A stretch of DNA of 64,000 nt from Diogma glabrata (lineage: Eukaryota > Arthropoda > Insecta > Diptera > Cylindrotomidae): NCBI GenBank assembly GCA_963693315.1, contig CAVNZG010001044.1, positions 27,930 through 91,929 on the forward strand, read 5' to 3'. Positions 34,273 to 45,585 of this stretch are shown piece after piece; positions within the stretch are counted from its first letter, which is position 1; each line of letters begins with the position of its first letter. The notes below the pieces were generated by a model. It searched no databases. It was given only the letters and a program-made list of their open reading frames with translations, and was not told the DNA's origin. Made by a program: the position numbers and the translations under genes.

Positions 34273-35594
34273 CTAAAATTTCCAAAAAAATGTGCTATTT
34301 CAAAATATTTGACATATTATTTTAATAAAATATTATACTTTCATTTTTCTATTTCATAAAATTATATTCAACGAAAAAAAACATTGATCAAAGCAAGCTA
34401 CGCGCATAAACCGATATTTAAAAAAAAAAACAATTAAAATAATTATCACCAATCACCAATGAAAAAATAATACACGACAATTGGAAAAAGCAAGCGTTGT
34501 GTATTTGGAAAACTTTAACATTAAAACCAATTTTTTAAATACAAATACGGCACCATCTATTGGCTAGCCCAAATTTATGAGGCGTATATCACACTATCAA
34601 ATATATTAGTCAATAAAAAAAATTTGACATGAAATTGGAGAGTTGACGTTAACTTTAACTTAACCGTAACTTAAGACTCTATACAAAATTTTGATTTAAG
34701 GTCGGTAAGAAACTACGTATTCTTTGACGTTTGATTTGATATTAATTTTGGTTTTGTAATCAATTTTATAAATCAATCAATGCTTTAAAAGTAACAAACT
34801 GATTTCACAATCAAAATTTAAAATAATAAAATTCGAAATAAACATTTGATACAAAATTTAAAAATAAAAAACTTTATTTTCATATTAATTTCATGCTAAT
34901 ATTTGGCTTTAATTAAAGTCGTTCTTTTTATATCTTTTGCTTTTTTTAATAAATAAAATTTTATTTTTATGGACACTTGCAATTAAATATTAGTTTTCTT
35001 CAGTTTTTATACTAAACGTCAAAAAATTCTTAAGATAGAATGAAATGAACTATACGTTAAGTTAACGTTAAGTTTACGTACCGACTATAAATGTTCTAGT
35101 GCATTTTCATACATTTGTACTTGACGTTAAGTTAAAGTTACCGACTATAAATCAAGCATAAAGGTTGTAAAATAAATTTCGCTAGCTTTTCATCCAGTTT
35201 TGATGACAATTTTTTTACCTCTAATCGTTCTATTTTAATTAGCAATACGTATAAGAGTATTTTTCTATTTGATATTGATTTTTGTAAATTAACATTGAAG
35301 ACCAATGAAAAATTTAAAAAATTAAAAAATAAATTTAAATTATTGTTTTCTTTATTTTTACTCTTATTTTTATTCAAACTTTATAAAAACCAATACACTA
35401 ATTTTTTACAGATTTCGATACTTTATAGCACTACTATAATTAATATATAAATATAACCTCCACAAAATTGTTAATAATCTTTGGTAACGTATTTGAAATA
35501 GCATGATATGCTTTTCGTTTATTATCAAATATAAAACAAAACTTTTTTACTTAAACATATTTGATAGTCTAATAATGGCCTTATATGAAGTTAA

Positions 35595-35828
35595 GGCGCG
35601 CTATACACCTGAGCCAAACTATGCAAAATATGTGAACTATGTTTTTAAAATATAATGTATATAATGTAATTATAGAAAAAAACATTACCGAAACAAAATT
35701 TTTAAAAAAGAAAGGAAAAACGGTAACATTACATTTTTTTGAAAAAGCTTTATTCGCATTAAAACATTACTTTTTTAAAAACATAGTTCGCATATTTCGC
35801 ATAGTTTAGCTCAGGTGTATAGCACGCC
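35595..35828. mobile_element. MITE with GGCGCGCTATACACC TIRs, copy 2
   Basis: Same family as 28614-28833. A TGAAGTT word lies outside each end (35586-35592 and 35829-35835), hinting at a 7-8 bp target duplication, which conflicts with the TTA seen at copy 1. Nested in the Helitron. Confidence 0.65.
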
Positions 35829-36857
35829 TGAAGTTTACTATCAATTGAATAAATTGATTTACGCTGCCATCTGAAAGTTGGCATATCAACAATCCATATT
35901 TAACATTTAATTTACAATTAAAAAATATTTAGGCATTTAATCAAGATAATAACTATCCTATCTCTCAAGCTGGACCATCATACACACATTGTACAACATT
36001 TCATTAAGATTGGTTACGTTGTTACGGAGTTCATCGCGGACAAACATCGTGACACATGATTTTTATATATATAAGATTAAAACAGTCAAATCACAACATT
36101 TGTTAACATATTTGCATATATTTTATAGACCCCTTGCAATAACAATAATAGTTTTAAAAGTAATGGAGAAGCATATTTTACTCAATAAGTAAAACACTTT
36201 AAACCTGTAGCTTTATTATTGCTCATAATCTTTTTCTTCGGTACTAGGGTTCCAATGTAAATTCCTGGTTCATCATTGTTTCTAAGAAGAGGAAAAGAAG
36301 CATTAATTTCCAATTTTTGGAACATCTGATGGCAGTTTTGCTATTGCAAACAGATTTGTTTAATCATATATAAGCAATGCTTATATGTATCGTATTGGTG
36401 CGAATGCATAGAAATATGTACATATTTTATATAACTGCAAACCATAAGAACATATTTGTTGTAAATTAGAAATATTTGTTAAAAAATAATGTTTTGGATT
36501 TCAATGCACATAATATTCATATAAATGTAAATATTTGTTTGTCACATTATACATTCACTATTCATTTTAATGATAATTCCGAAAAGTGAAAAAAAAATTG
36601 ATCAAAGATAACTAAGCGAATAATTCGAAATTTGAACAAAATCCAAGTATAAAATATAATCAACATTTAGGCAAACAATTAAGAAAATTAAAACTATTAA
36701 TTAAAAAACAAATAAATTAAATCTTAAAATTTCGGCTCCGAGGTGCATTAGTACCTGTCAATTGCCTTCTCCTGACAACATTTCATCCTCCTATGTGCTT
36801 CACATTTCTCTGGAGAGCGCACGCAGACAGACAGACACTTTATTTTATTATTATAGA

Positions 36858-39064
36858 TTATAATAATTTTAGGTATGCAAGCATACAAATTAAGCAATAA
36901 AATAGAAAAAAATCCTAAGAGCCAATACAAAAAAACGTTGTATGCAACACGTGCGCAAATGGCTTTAGCAGACTCATCCTCATATTACCTCATATTCAAA
37001 CTTCAAACTATTTATTTTCATGGCATACTAAACTTCATTTGAAATTTTTGCATATAAATAGAGAAAAAATTTAAATTGTTTTTATTAGTAAAGCTTATTA
37101 AGTGAAGCATAAAATCTTCTATGCACCACTGGCGTTACTGGGTATTAAGCCCATCAAACGAAATCCATCCCTCGGGTCAGAGGCCATCGGGCTGGCTTAC
37201 GTCGCTTTCCGGGTGCAATAACCTCCATAACGCCCTTGGTACATAAATAGCTATTTCACACACAGCGAATTTAAGTACATTTTTGTAAGTATTTAATTCT
37301 TAAGGTTAAGGGTACATCTCTTTGTTTGACGCTGCTCGAACAATAACTTCATATTTTGATGTATGCGGCAATAACGCAAACATTTTGTTGATTTCCAATT
37401 CCGAATTTAATGCTTTGGATGTAGTTCAGAATCTCTTGATATGACATTTCTAGTGACAATAAGGAGAATATTTTCCTTTTACCACTGTTCTTGTTAGGGA
37501 GTTTTCAAATTCAAATGATTATATAATACGAAAGGTTAGTAGATAATAAATAACCAAAATAAAATAAGTAAATGAATAATATAATTCAAATGAATAAAAG
37601 ATTTAATTATGTTTTTAAATATTAAATTATGTAAATTAATTAAAAATTGTTCAATTTAATTTAAATTTGTAAAACAATAAATACTATTATTAAAATTTTT
37701 CAAATTATTATAATAATTTTAAACAAACAAATTAATGAAATAAATATTTTTATAAACTCAAAACATATGTTTTATTAATTGATTAATTACTTATTAATTA
37801 TTTCACTAATTATGTTTATTTACTTGCTAGTTCATCGTTCTATAATAGCCCGAATGATTTTAATTAAACTTCAGTGGCTTAATTTTTTTGTTAATATAGA
37901 AATTGTTCGAAAAAATTATGAAAAATTAAATTTTAGTCAGACTGCAAAGCTTTAAAATTAATTATCTCAAGAAAAAGAAAAAAACGCCTCTTTGTGAATT
38001 TGAGATATTGTAGAGTAGAGATAGAACTATAGAGCTTAATTGTACTTTGACGCCATCTTAAAAAATATTTTTTAATATTTTAATTTTAAAACTATAATTA
38101 CAAAAACCTATCAAACGTTTTTGAGCAATGTATTGTCAAGTTTACTTAGGATTTCGGAAACATTACGATTCGTCCGCTAAAACAATATTTTGCGTACTTG
38201 TTACATAAACTACTATTATATAACTGTTTTTGGTTTCTCATTAGCATAAAATTTGATATCGTACATTGTGAATCAACTCATTTTCAAAATACCAAACAAT
38301 ACAAAAAACTAAAATAAAATTCATTATTTTTTCTTTTATTTGTTTTATATATTATATCAATTAATTTGAAAATAATTCAATTTAAATTAATACATGTAAC
38401 TCTGTCGAAAGGATAAAACGTTGTATCGGGTTCACGTTTCATAAATTTTATTCTCTCTTTAACTTTCATTACTTGGCATACCACTCTCGCTCTGTAAACT
38501 TGGTAAAGGTTTGGGCTCTAAGCGTCTCCTCAAGAGACATCGATTTTGACAGATGCCATATAAATGTGGTCATTCGCTTACATGGAAACGTTGAATAAAT
38601 GTTTGTTTCCAAACAAAAATATATTTGCTGTAGTTGTTATATGCGTTACTATACGTTTATGTGCTATACAGTATTCAGAGTGTTTCTAATCAGATTATTT
38701 GCAACAATTGTAACGACAGGTCTATTTCGTATTTGACTCTATAAGTCTAAAACAAGAGCAACGTGTTTAAAAGATTTCTCTAATAATTTGCCAATTTATT
38801 TCTTTAAATTGTAACAGACGTAGGGACATTTTTGTGTACTACTGTTTAATTAAACAATTTTTTTCTTTCATTGTTTTGATGCGTCTTTTAATATAAATTA
38901 ATACAACATGTATTTTGCTATGTAAAATCTAGTTGTGAATGAAATAGTATATTTTCCTACAAGAGATGAAAACATTGTTTTTTTCGTGAGTAAACATTTG
39001 TTCACGAGACGCGCTAGCGTTTTTATCTCACGAAAAGCGTTTTTATCTCACGTAGGAAATGCAA
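36858..39064. other. AT-rich interval with one GC-rich island
   Basis: No gene recognised. At 37122-37245 a GC-rich block (CACTGGCGTTACTGGGTATT, GGGTCAGAGGCCATCGGG) stands out from very AT-rich surroundings. Its origin is unknown. Confidence 0.3.
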
Positions 39065-39274
39065 TTTTTTCTATGATAGTATATATAATCGATATTTACT
39101 TTAAATTATAAAGTTAGAAATCGGCAACAAAACATTCAAAATTCATATTCTATTTTTTCATGGTTACGTTGTTTAAAATATTTTGTAAAATTATATAAAA
39201 AACCATAGCAACTTCAATTTGTTATTCTTTTTGCACTAGTGAAACAGACTTTTCATTTGTTATCATAGAAAAAA
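39065..39274. mobile_element. MITE with TTTTTTCTATGATAG ends, copy 2
   Basis: Shorter direct counterpart of 12910-13153: same ends and core, about 35 bp missing before the right end. Confidence 0.6.
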
Positions 39275-39685
39275 GAATTTTTGTCGGTAGAAGAGATATT
39301 TTCTCTTAATGTTTATTGGGATAGTAAGGAAAATTGCAATCGTTGGAGGACAAAAGATGGAAGGTCGATCTGTATATAAGCGATCAAATTATTTGAAAAG
39401 ATCATTATGTAAATTTATAAAATTAATCTAAATGAAAACATTGTGTGATTTAAAATATAAAGAAAAGGTTGTCATGTTTTTAAAAAATCAAAAGTTAAAG
39501 TTAATTTTTTTTGGATTCAACTGAATAATAAATATTCGAAAGTAAATAAAATGTATTAAATTCATACTAAAATATAATTCAATATTTGTAAATAATAATT
39601 GTGATCACAAATAACTTCTTATAGTTGAAATATAGACAAGTGAAAATACGGTCAACATTTTTGTTAATTTTATTTACAATTTATT
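39275..39685. other. AT-rich interval, nothing recognised
   Basis: No supported feature. Confidence 0.25.
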
Positions 39686-41245
39686 ACTTCGGTCTGAAAG
39701 ACCTAAGTATTACATTCATGAGCCAAAAGTGAAATTCTTACCCCCAAAAAAAATGTATGTCTGTCTGCCGGCCGTCCGTCCGGCCGTCATTACCTACGCT
39801 GCAGGGAAAACCGCTGGAGGGATTTCAAAAAAAATTTTTTCTAAAAGTAGGTATACTCAAGAGACAGGTCCGAAAGGACGCTGTGTTCGATAACTGTACC
39901 GGAAGTGTGTCAAAAAAATCATTATGTGTGTCAAAAAAATAACAAATTTTCATATTTTTGGCTTAAAAAACGTTCATTTTAAGTGATTAGGAGTAGGAAC
40001 ATTAAATTTGGAGAAATCTTGATGGTCGGGACTGGTATGTGAGATCAAAAACTAGATTATTGCATTATAAGTTTGTCAAAAAAATGTTGTCAAGTGTGTC
40101 AAAAGGAAGATTTTTATTTATTTATTTACCCAATTTTTTGGAAAAAAAATAAAATTAATTGTTTGTTTGAAATGAAGTTTTATTATTATTATTGAGAATT
40201 ATGGCATTATAAGTTTATCAAAAATATGTTGTCAAGTGTGTCAAAAGATTTTTATTTATTTTTTTACCCAATTTTTTGGAAATAAATAAAATTGTTTGTT
40301 TGAAATGAAATTTATTATTATTATTGAGAATTATGGCATTATAAGTTTGTCAAAAAATGTTGTCAAGTGTGTCAAAGGTTTTTATTTAATTTTTACCCAA
40401 TTTTTTTAGAAAAAAATAAAATTAATAGTTTGTATGCCATGATATTTTATTATTATTATAGGGAATTATGGCATTATAAGTTTGTCAAAAAAGAATGTCA
40501 AGTGTGTCAAAAAATGATTTCATTTATTTTTTTAGCCAATTTTTTGGAAAAAAAATGTAGCTGTTCTTATGACGTAAATGTAATTTAGAATGAAATTGGA
40601 CATGGAAATTTTTGAATTTGTTATAGTTTTTGAAATATTTTTGGAATTTTGAAAAAGTTTGTACTTTTGAATTTGGAATAATTTTTGCAATATTTTCAGA
40701 ATTTCGGCAAAAGTTTTAATTTTTGATTTTGTAAGAATTTTTGGAATATTTTTAGAATTTTGAAAAATTTTAAATTTTTGATTTTATTATAATTCTTGGA
40801 ATTTTGAAAAAAGTTTTAATTTTTGATTTTGTAATAATTTTTGCAATATTTTTAGAATTTTGGAAAAGTTTGAATTTTTAAGAATTTTTGGAATATTATC
40901 GGAATTTAGAAAAAGTTTAAATATTTGATTTTATTCTAATTTTTGGAATATTTATGGAATTTTGAAGAAGTTTGATTTTATTTAATTTAACAATATTTTT
41001 GGAATTTTGATTATAAGTTTCCGGCAACGTATTGATGTTTCGTGTTAGTTTTGTAATAAATTTTTAAACAGAGATAAAAAATACTTTTACTTTAACAAAG
41101 AGTTATGTTTGATATACATCGCTGCCCAAAACTAAAAACCATGTCCTCATAAAAGTATTTTGCTGAAAACTATATACAAATCCTTAACCCAGACCGAAGT
41201 CTTGATATCTCAGAGCTGTGAGATTTCAGCCCCTCCATATTTTCC
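39686..41245 (+). repeat. GTCTGTCTG repeat family, copy B (about 1.56 kb)
   Basis: Collinear with copy A (30481-31920), but with four units of the GCATTATAAGTTT repeat (about 40062, 40203, 40334 and 40468; spacing 131-141 bp) instead of two. It ends at GCCCCTCCATATTTT. The frame over the GTCTGTCTG block is not a real gene. Confidence 0.7.
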
Positions 41246-41258
41246 ATTTTGTATTAAC

Positions 41259-41639
41259 AACTTTGGGTCGTGATTTTTATTCAATTTTGGGTGTTAATAA
41301 ATCAGATTCAAATGATATAAAAAAAAAGATTAGTTTAAGAATTATATCCGGATAAAAATACAAATGATCCAGACGTATCGTCTAAATATCAAGATTTGGG
41401 TGCAGTTTATGAAGTGTTATTTGAAAAATGTAATGTTTATGATCGATGTGGGGAGGAGTGTTTGAAAAAAAGATGGAATGATGAATAATTGTGAACCATT
41501 CGCTAGTTTCTTTGGTGATTTTGGTTTTCGTTTTTTAAATGAGCAACAACAGCATGATACATCGAGAGAAGCTAAAATTATAATTGATTTATTTATTTCT
41601 CTGAAAGAATTTAATAGTGTAATGGTATCGAATTATTAG
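41259..41639 (+). pseudogene. DNAJB11: DNAJB11 (ERdj3/shriveled) processed pseudogene fragment
   Basis: Conceptual translation in shifting frames gives the N-terminal 130 or so residues of the ER co-chaperone DNAJB11: GRDFYSILGVNKS, then YPDKNTNDPDVSSKYQDLGA, YEVL, YDRCGEECLKK, and after a further shift PFASFFGDFGFRF, QQQHDTSRE and DLFISLKEF. The J-domain HPD motif reads YPD, which would abolish Hsp70 stimulation. There are at least two frameshifts and several stops. It runs through without introns, as expected for a retrocopy. It starts within 15 bp of the end of repeat copy B. The rest of the protein (cysteine-rich and C-terminal domains) is absent. Confidence 0.78.
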
Positions 41640-42214
41640 AAGATGCTAAACATCACAAGTAATCATCATAAATGTAAAGCTCAATTTTTATTTTTTTTAA
41701 TATGTTTTAATTTATTAGTTTAATTTTTTTAAAATCGCCTTGGTGCGATGGATTTTTAGTTGATATTTTTTGTGTAAAATAAGAGATTTTCACAGGTCCG
41801 GATTCCCGTTGTTTTTTATAAATGTCCAATCGTTTCACAATCTATATTAATATATGGGCTTTGTATATTTTTAACAGTAGGTTAGAAGCCGCGGAGGCTC
41901 GAATCCAACAATTGTCCAATTCAATCTTACTGTGTCTTCCGTTTAAAATATAGAATTTATCGTTGTCGTGTTAACAACCGCCCAAAAGAGGTAACCGATT
42001 TTCACTATTGTGTTATAACTGTAATACATTTGTGCCGTAATATTAACAACACAATTACTAAGGAACATTGTGGCCTCTGGCTCAGGAAAAATCTCTAAAA
42101 ACTTATTCAATTAAACCAAATTAAAGTACATGACATCATTAAACTACATTAAATACCACAAGAACAATAACTTTTTAGAAAAAGAAAATAAATTTAACTT
42201 AATATTGAGGTTGA
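41640..42214. other. AT-rich interval, nothing recognised
   Basis: A short GC-rich patch at about 41890-41915; otherwise no feature. Confidence 0.25.
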
Positions 42215-42432
42215 AATTTTTTTTTTTTTTTAAGGCGTTCATGCTCCATGTAGGAGAGTTGCCAGACTAGCCTGAGAGTTGCCATCAGCTTTGAATATTC
42301 ACCACGGTCATTCGCAACAGCGACATAATTACCATGGCAGCCGATTTTCTTAAGGTCGTTTATTACGTCAGTCTCCCATTGTAGTCGTGGTCTTCCTCGC
42401 GGTCTACCACTTCCTGGGGTACTAACGTACAT
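42215..42432 (-). pseudogene. RTE LINE ORF: C-terminal tail
   Basis: Frameshifted continuation with GRPRGRPRLQWETDVINDLK, the Arg-rich, Trp-containing tail typical of this LINE group, then a stretch running into the 3' A tract. Confidence 0.75.
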
Positions 42433-43259
42433 TTTCTAATCATTCCAGACTGTGAATCGGCTAGTAGAACATGCCCAAACCAAGCAATCCTATTAGAACA
42501 GATACAACCTATTATATCAGGACCCTCAAGAAGGTCTCTGATCTCAAAGTTATACCGGGTTCTATACTCTCCATCGTCTGTCTTAAGTGGACCAAAAATG
42601 TAGCGTAGGATCTTACGCTCAAATACAGATAAATGCGATTCATCATTTTGTGTAAGGGTCCACATTTGTGACCCATACATCACAACCGGTCTTATCAATG
42701 TCTTGTATAACTTGAGCTTGGTGTTAGTTGATACATACGGTGATCCAAGGAGAGGTTTAATTGAGTAGAAAGTTTGATTACCTGCAGCGATTCGAGATTT
42801 AATATCTGTAAGCATGCTCTTGTTTGAGTCAAGCATTGATCCTAAATATTCAAAAGATTCAACTCTCTCAATTCGTTCATCGCCGCACATCAAATCTTTC
42901 TTCTCAGCCTCTCTTGAAACATTCATATGTTTGGTTTTATTGTAGTTAATTTGCAGACCAATTTTCCTAGCACCACTCTCAAGCGACTTAAAGGTCTCAC
43001 TCATAACAGCTTCACTTCGGCCGAGGATGACAACATCATCAGCGTAAGCAATCATCTGTACTGAGTTTATTGACAAGCTATTGTTGTTAGTCGGTAGTTT
43101 CTTTTGACGGTACACATATTCCAAGGCTAGATTAAAAAGTAGAGAAGAGATAGCATCACCTTGTCTTAAGCCGGAGTCGACTTTAAAAAACTTTGATATT
43201 TCGTTCTCTACTCGTACACAGCATTGAGAGTTCTGTACTGTCATTTTGCATGAAATCAA
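42363..43259 (-). pseudogene. RTE LINE ORF: RT palm and thumb
   Basis: From the deletion point onward: VENEISKFFKVDSGLRQGDA (motif B), MIAYADDVVILG (motif C), KTKHMNVSRE, EYLGSMLDS, LYKTLIRPVVMYGSQMW, ERKILRYIFGP and NRIAWFGHVL. Similarity leaves this frame near 42430 and continues in the next. Confidence 0.8.
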
Positions 43260-43545
43260 TGAAAAGTTGGTGCACAGGTATGTTGAACTCTCGACACTTT
43301 TCCAAAATCATCCTTATCGAGAAAAGTGCATCGGTGGTACCTCGACCCCGCCGGAAACCACACTGATATTCTCCAAAAAGTTGTTCAGCAAAAGGATTGA
43401 TTTTGGATAGCAAAATGTAGGAAAAGATCTTATATGCTGTGCAGAGGAGAGCAATTGCTCTGTAGTTTGCACATTGTAGGCGATTACCTTTTTTATGGAT
43501 TGGTATCAGCATAGCTGTGTTCCAGTCCTGTGGCATGGTTTCAGT
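43183..43545 (-). pseudogene. RTE LINE ORF: RT fingers and start of palm
   Basis: Same frame as the upstream piece after the TAG. It contains PQDWNTAMLIPIHKKG, NYRAIALLCTAYKIF, GEYQCGFRRGRGTTDALF and the start of motif A, HQLFIDF. Directly after FIDF the homology jumps frame to KMTVQNSQCCVRV, so about 80 bp, including the AYDS part of motif A, are deleted near 43250. Confidence 0.8.
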
Positions 43546-43548
43546 CCT

Positions 43549-45157
43549 CTAGATCATTTGAACAAGTTCAAACAATCTTAAGGATAGAGTTTCACCACCA
43601 TGTACAATCATTTCGGATGTTATATCGTCGATACCAGGTGCTTTATTGCATTCTAATTTTGACAGCGCCGCATCGAATTCCTCTTTGGTTGGTTCGTCTT
43701 CATGTACCTTTGACGCACGAATAAGCTTTGCTCGTCGCCCGACTTGTTGCTGGTCACTTAAGTTAAGAAGATTCTCAAAATAAGCGGCCCAAGTATCTAA
43801 AATATTTTTAAGGTCTACTTGTAGCTCCCCATCTTCGTTTTGAATAGCAGTCGATCTAGTTTGAGGACCTTTCTTTGAGGTTTTAACCTGTTGAAAGAAG
43901 TTACGCGATCGATGTTCCTTATTGAAGCTTTCAATCTCCTCACACTGTCTCTTCCACCATTCTCTCTTCGTTCGTCTACATAGCTTTGTAACGGCTTGTC
44001 TTGCCAGTTTATAGTTCTTCATTGTGGACCTGCTATTGCGTCCTTGTAGACACTTCAGATAGCAATCTCTTTTGTATTGAATAGCGTCAAGGCATGCTTG
44101 ATCCATCCATGGCTTCTGGGAGTGGTTCTGTGGTCGTCCAAGTATTCCCTCAGCAGTGCTTAAAACAGCATTTTTGAGCAAATACCATGACTTATCAACG
44201 TCTCCATTAATGGTTTCTGGTTTATCCAATGTTTCGGCAATATGGATTTGATATCTCTCTTCTGTTTCAGCATTTTTTAATGATGAGATGCTAAAACGTT
44301 TCCATTGATTGAATTTTGGAATGCCTGGATTTGGGAAGTGGAACCTTATCGTTGCACATACAAGGAAGTGATCACTTCCAATGTATGCACCTCTAAAGGA
44401 TCGCACATCCCGAACGCTCGAAAAGAAACGTGCTGTTACTAGAACGTGATCAATTTGATTTCGAGTGTTTCCATTCGGTGAGACCCAAGTCTGTTTATGA
44501 ATCGATCGATGCGGAAAGAACGTACTGGCAATTCTCAAATTATTTGATAATGCAAACTCAGTCATTTTCTCACCATTATCATTCGAATTCAAATGCAGGC
44601 TGTTGGGACCCACCACATTTCCATAAGAGATATCTCTTCCAACCTGTCCATTAAAGTCACCAAGAACCATAATGAAGTCGCGTGTGGGTGTTTGTTTCAT
44701 AACCTCTTCCAGTGCTATGTAGAAATTATCCTTCTCGTCGACGGTCTTAGCTTCAGTAGGTGCATGCACGGCAATAAGAGAAATATTGTTATATGTCCCA
44801 CGTACACGTAGGTAGCAGATCCTCTCACTGACCGGGATGAATTTCATCACGGCTTTCTGTATGCGTGCACCAACAAGAAAGCCAGTTCCAAATTCTCTTC
44901 GAGAAGGATGACCACTACAGTATAGAGAGTGACTATCCAAATCTTGTTTTCCGATTATCGGCTGTCTAATTTCTTGTAGAGCAATAATATCCATCCTATA
45001 CCTCTCAGCCTCTGTTTCCAGACTTATAAGAGCATCAGGAGCGCTCAGGCTGCGCACGTTCCACGTTCCGATTCGGTAGTCTGGTCCTTTTCCACGTCCA
45101 GGTAAAATTCTGTTGTTTTGTCCGGGTCTGTTATTCTTTTCCTGATAACCAAATTTA
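43549..45157 (-). pseudogene. RTE LINE ORF: endonuclease and RT start
   Basis: The endonuclease domain begins upstream of the first convenient ATG, with IGTWNVRSLSAPDAL near 45065, then IIALQEIR, LGDFNGQVG, NQIDHVL and IGSDHFLV. A basic helical linker and the start of the RT (KAPGIDDITSEMI) follow. The frame ends in a TAG at 43546-43548 inside LFELVQMI*RTE, where related elements have Trp, so it is a single nonsense change; the same frame continues at 43536. I find no upstream ATG in frame. Confidence 0.8.
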
Positions 45158-45585
45158 ACATATTAGTTTTTTTCCGGGGTTAGGGTGTTAACCTTAGGCC
45201 CAACCCAAATTGTCGTGTATGGGTCCGTTCTGCATATTAAGGTCACCAGAAACAACCTTTTTACACGTTTATATAGCGAGCCGCTTGATTCAAGACAGAC
45301 GCCCGCTCCAAGCCGCCCCTGACATGGAGAACAGACGCTTGAGTCGAATTGGTTGTACAGTCGATTCGCCGTGATGCAGCGTCATTGACTAAGCAGTTTT
45401 TACTCTGCTTGTCTCCAATACACCAACCTAATTCTGTCAGCATTACCCAGGCAGCACGGAGTGGACGTCGAATTTCGGATTTTCGCTACCCGAGGTTGCA
45501 ACAGATGATCCAAAAAAAGAAAGATGTCAGAGCGACTTTCGTCCCTGTTATGGCGCTACGTGAAACGATTGGACTGTTATAAAAC

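Larger units (their letters stand above)
32935..36857 (-). mobile_element. 3.9 kb Helitron with canonical ends
   Basis: On the minus strand it starts with TC at 36857, directly after A, and ends with hairpin GGCGTAGCAAAGCACGCC, then GGGTCCCG and CTAG (32935-32938), directly before T. Insertion between A and T, 5' TC and 3' hairpin plus CTAG are the full Helitron signature. It carries a helicase relic (34070-34272), a tRNA-like segment (33683-33750) and a nested MITE (35595-35828). The remaining interior is AT-rich, with a GACGTTAAGTTAA-type word repeated near 34630-34670 and 35050-35150. Much of the RepHel gene is gone. Related segments lie at 11580-12075 and 29122-29916. Confidence 0.72.
42215..45585 (-). 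mobile_element. RTE-type LINE, nearly full length
   Basis: The 5' leader (about 45160-45585, GC-balanced), endonuclease, RT and C-terminal zinc-like region are all present, and the 3' end is an A tract (T run at about 42219-42233 on the plus strand). The protein is read in one frame except for one nonsense codon, one internal deletion and one C-terminal frameshift. A more decayed piece of the same family is at 55556-56015. Confidence 0.8.

Noticed and set aside
39757..39942. Frame MSVCRPSVRPS over the GC-rich block
   Set aside because: Repeat-derived; the same DNA is frameshifted in the sister copy at 30.6 kb.
41890..41915. GGCTCGAATCC word as a tRNA T arm
   Set aside because: No matching acceptor or D arm around it.
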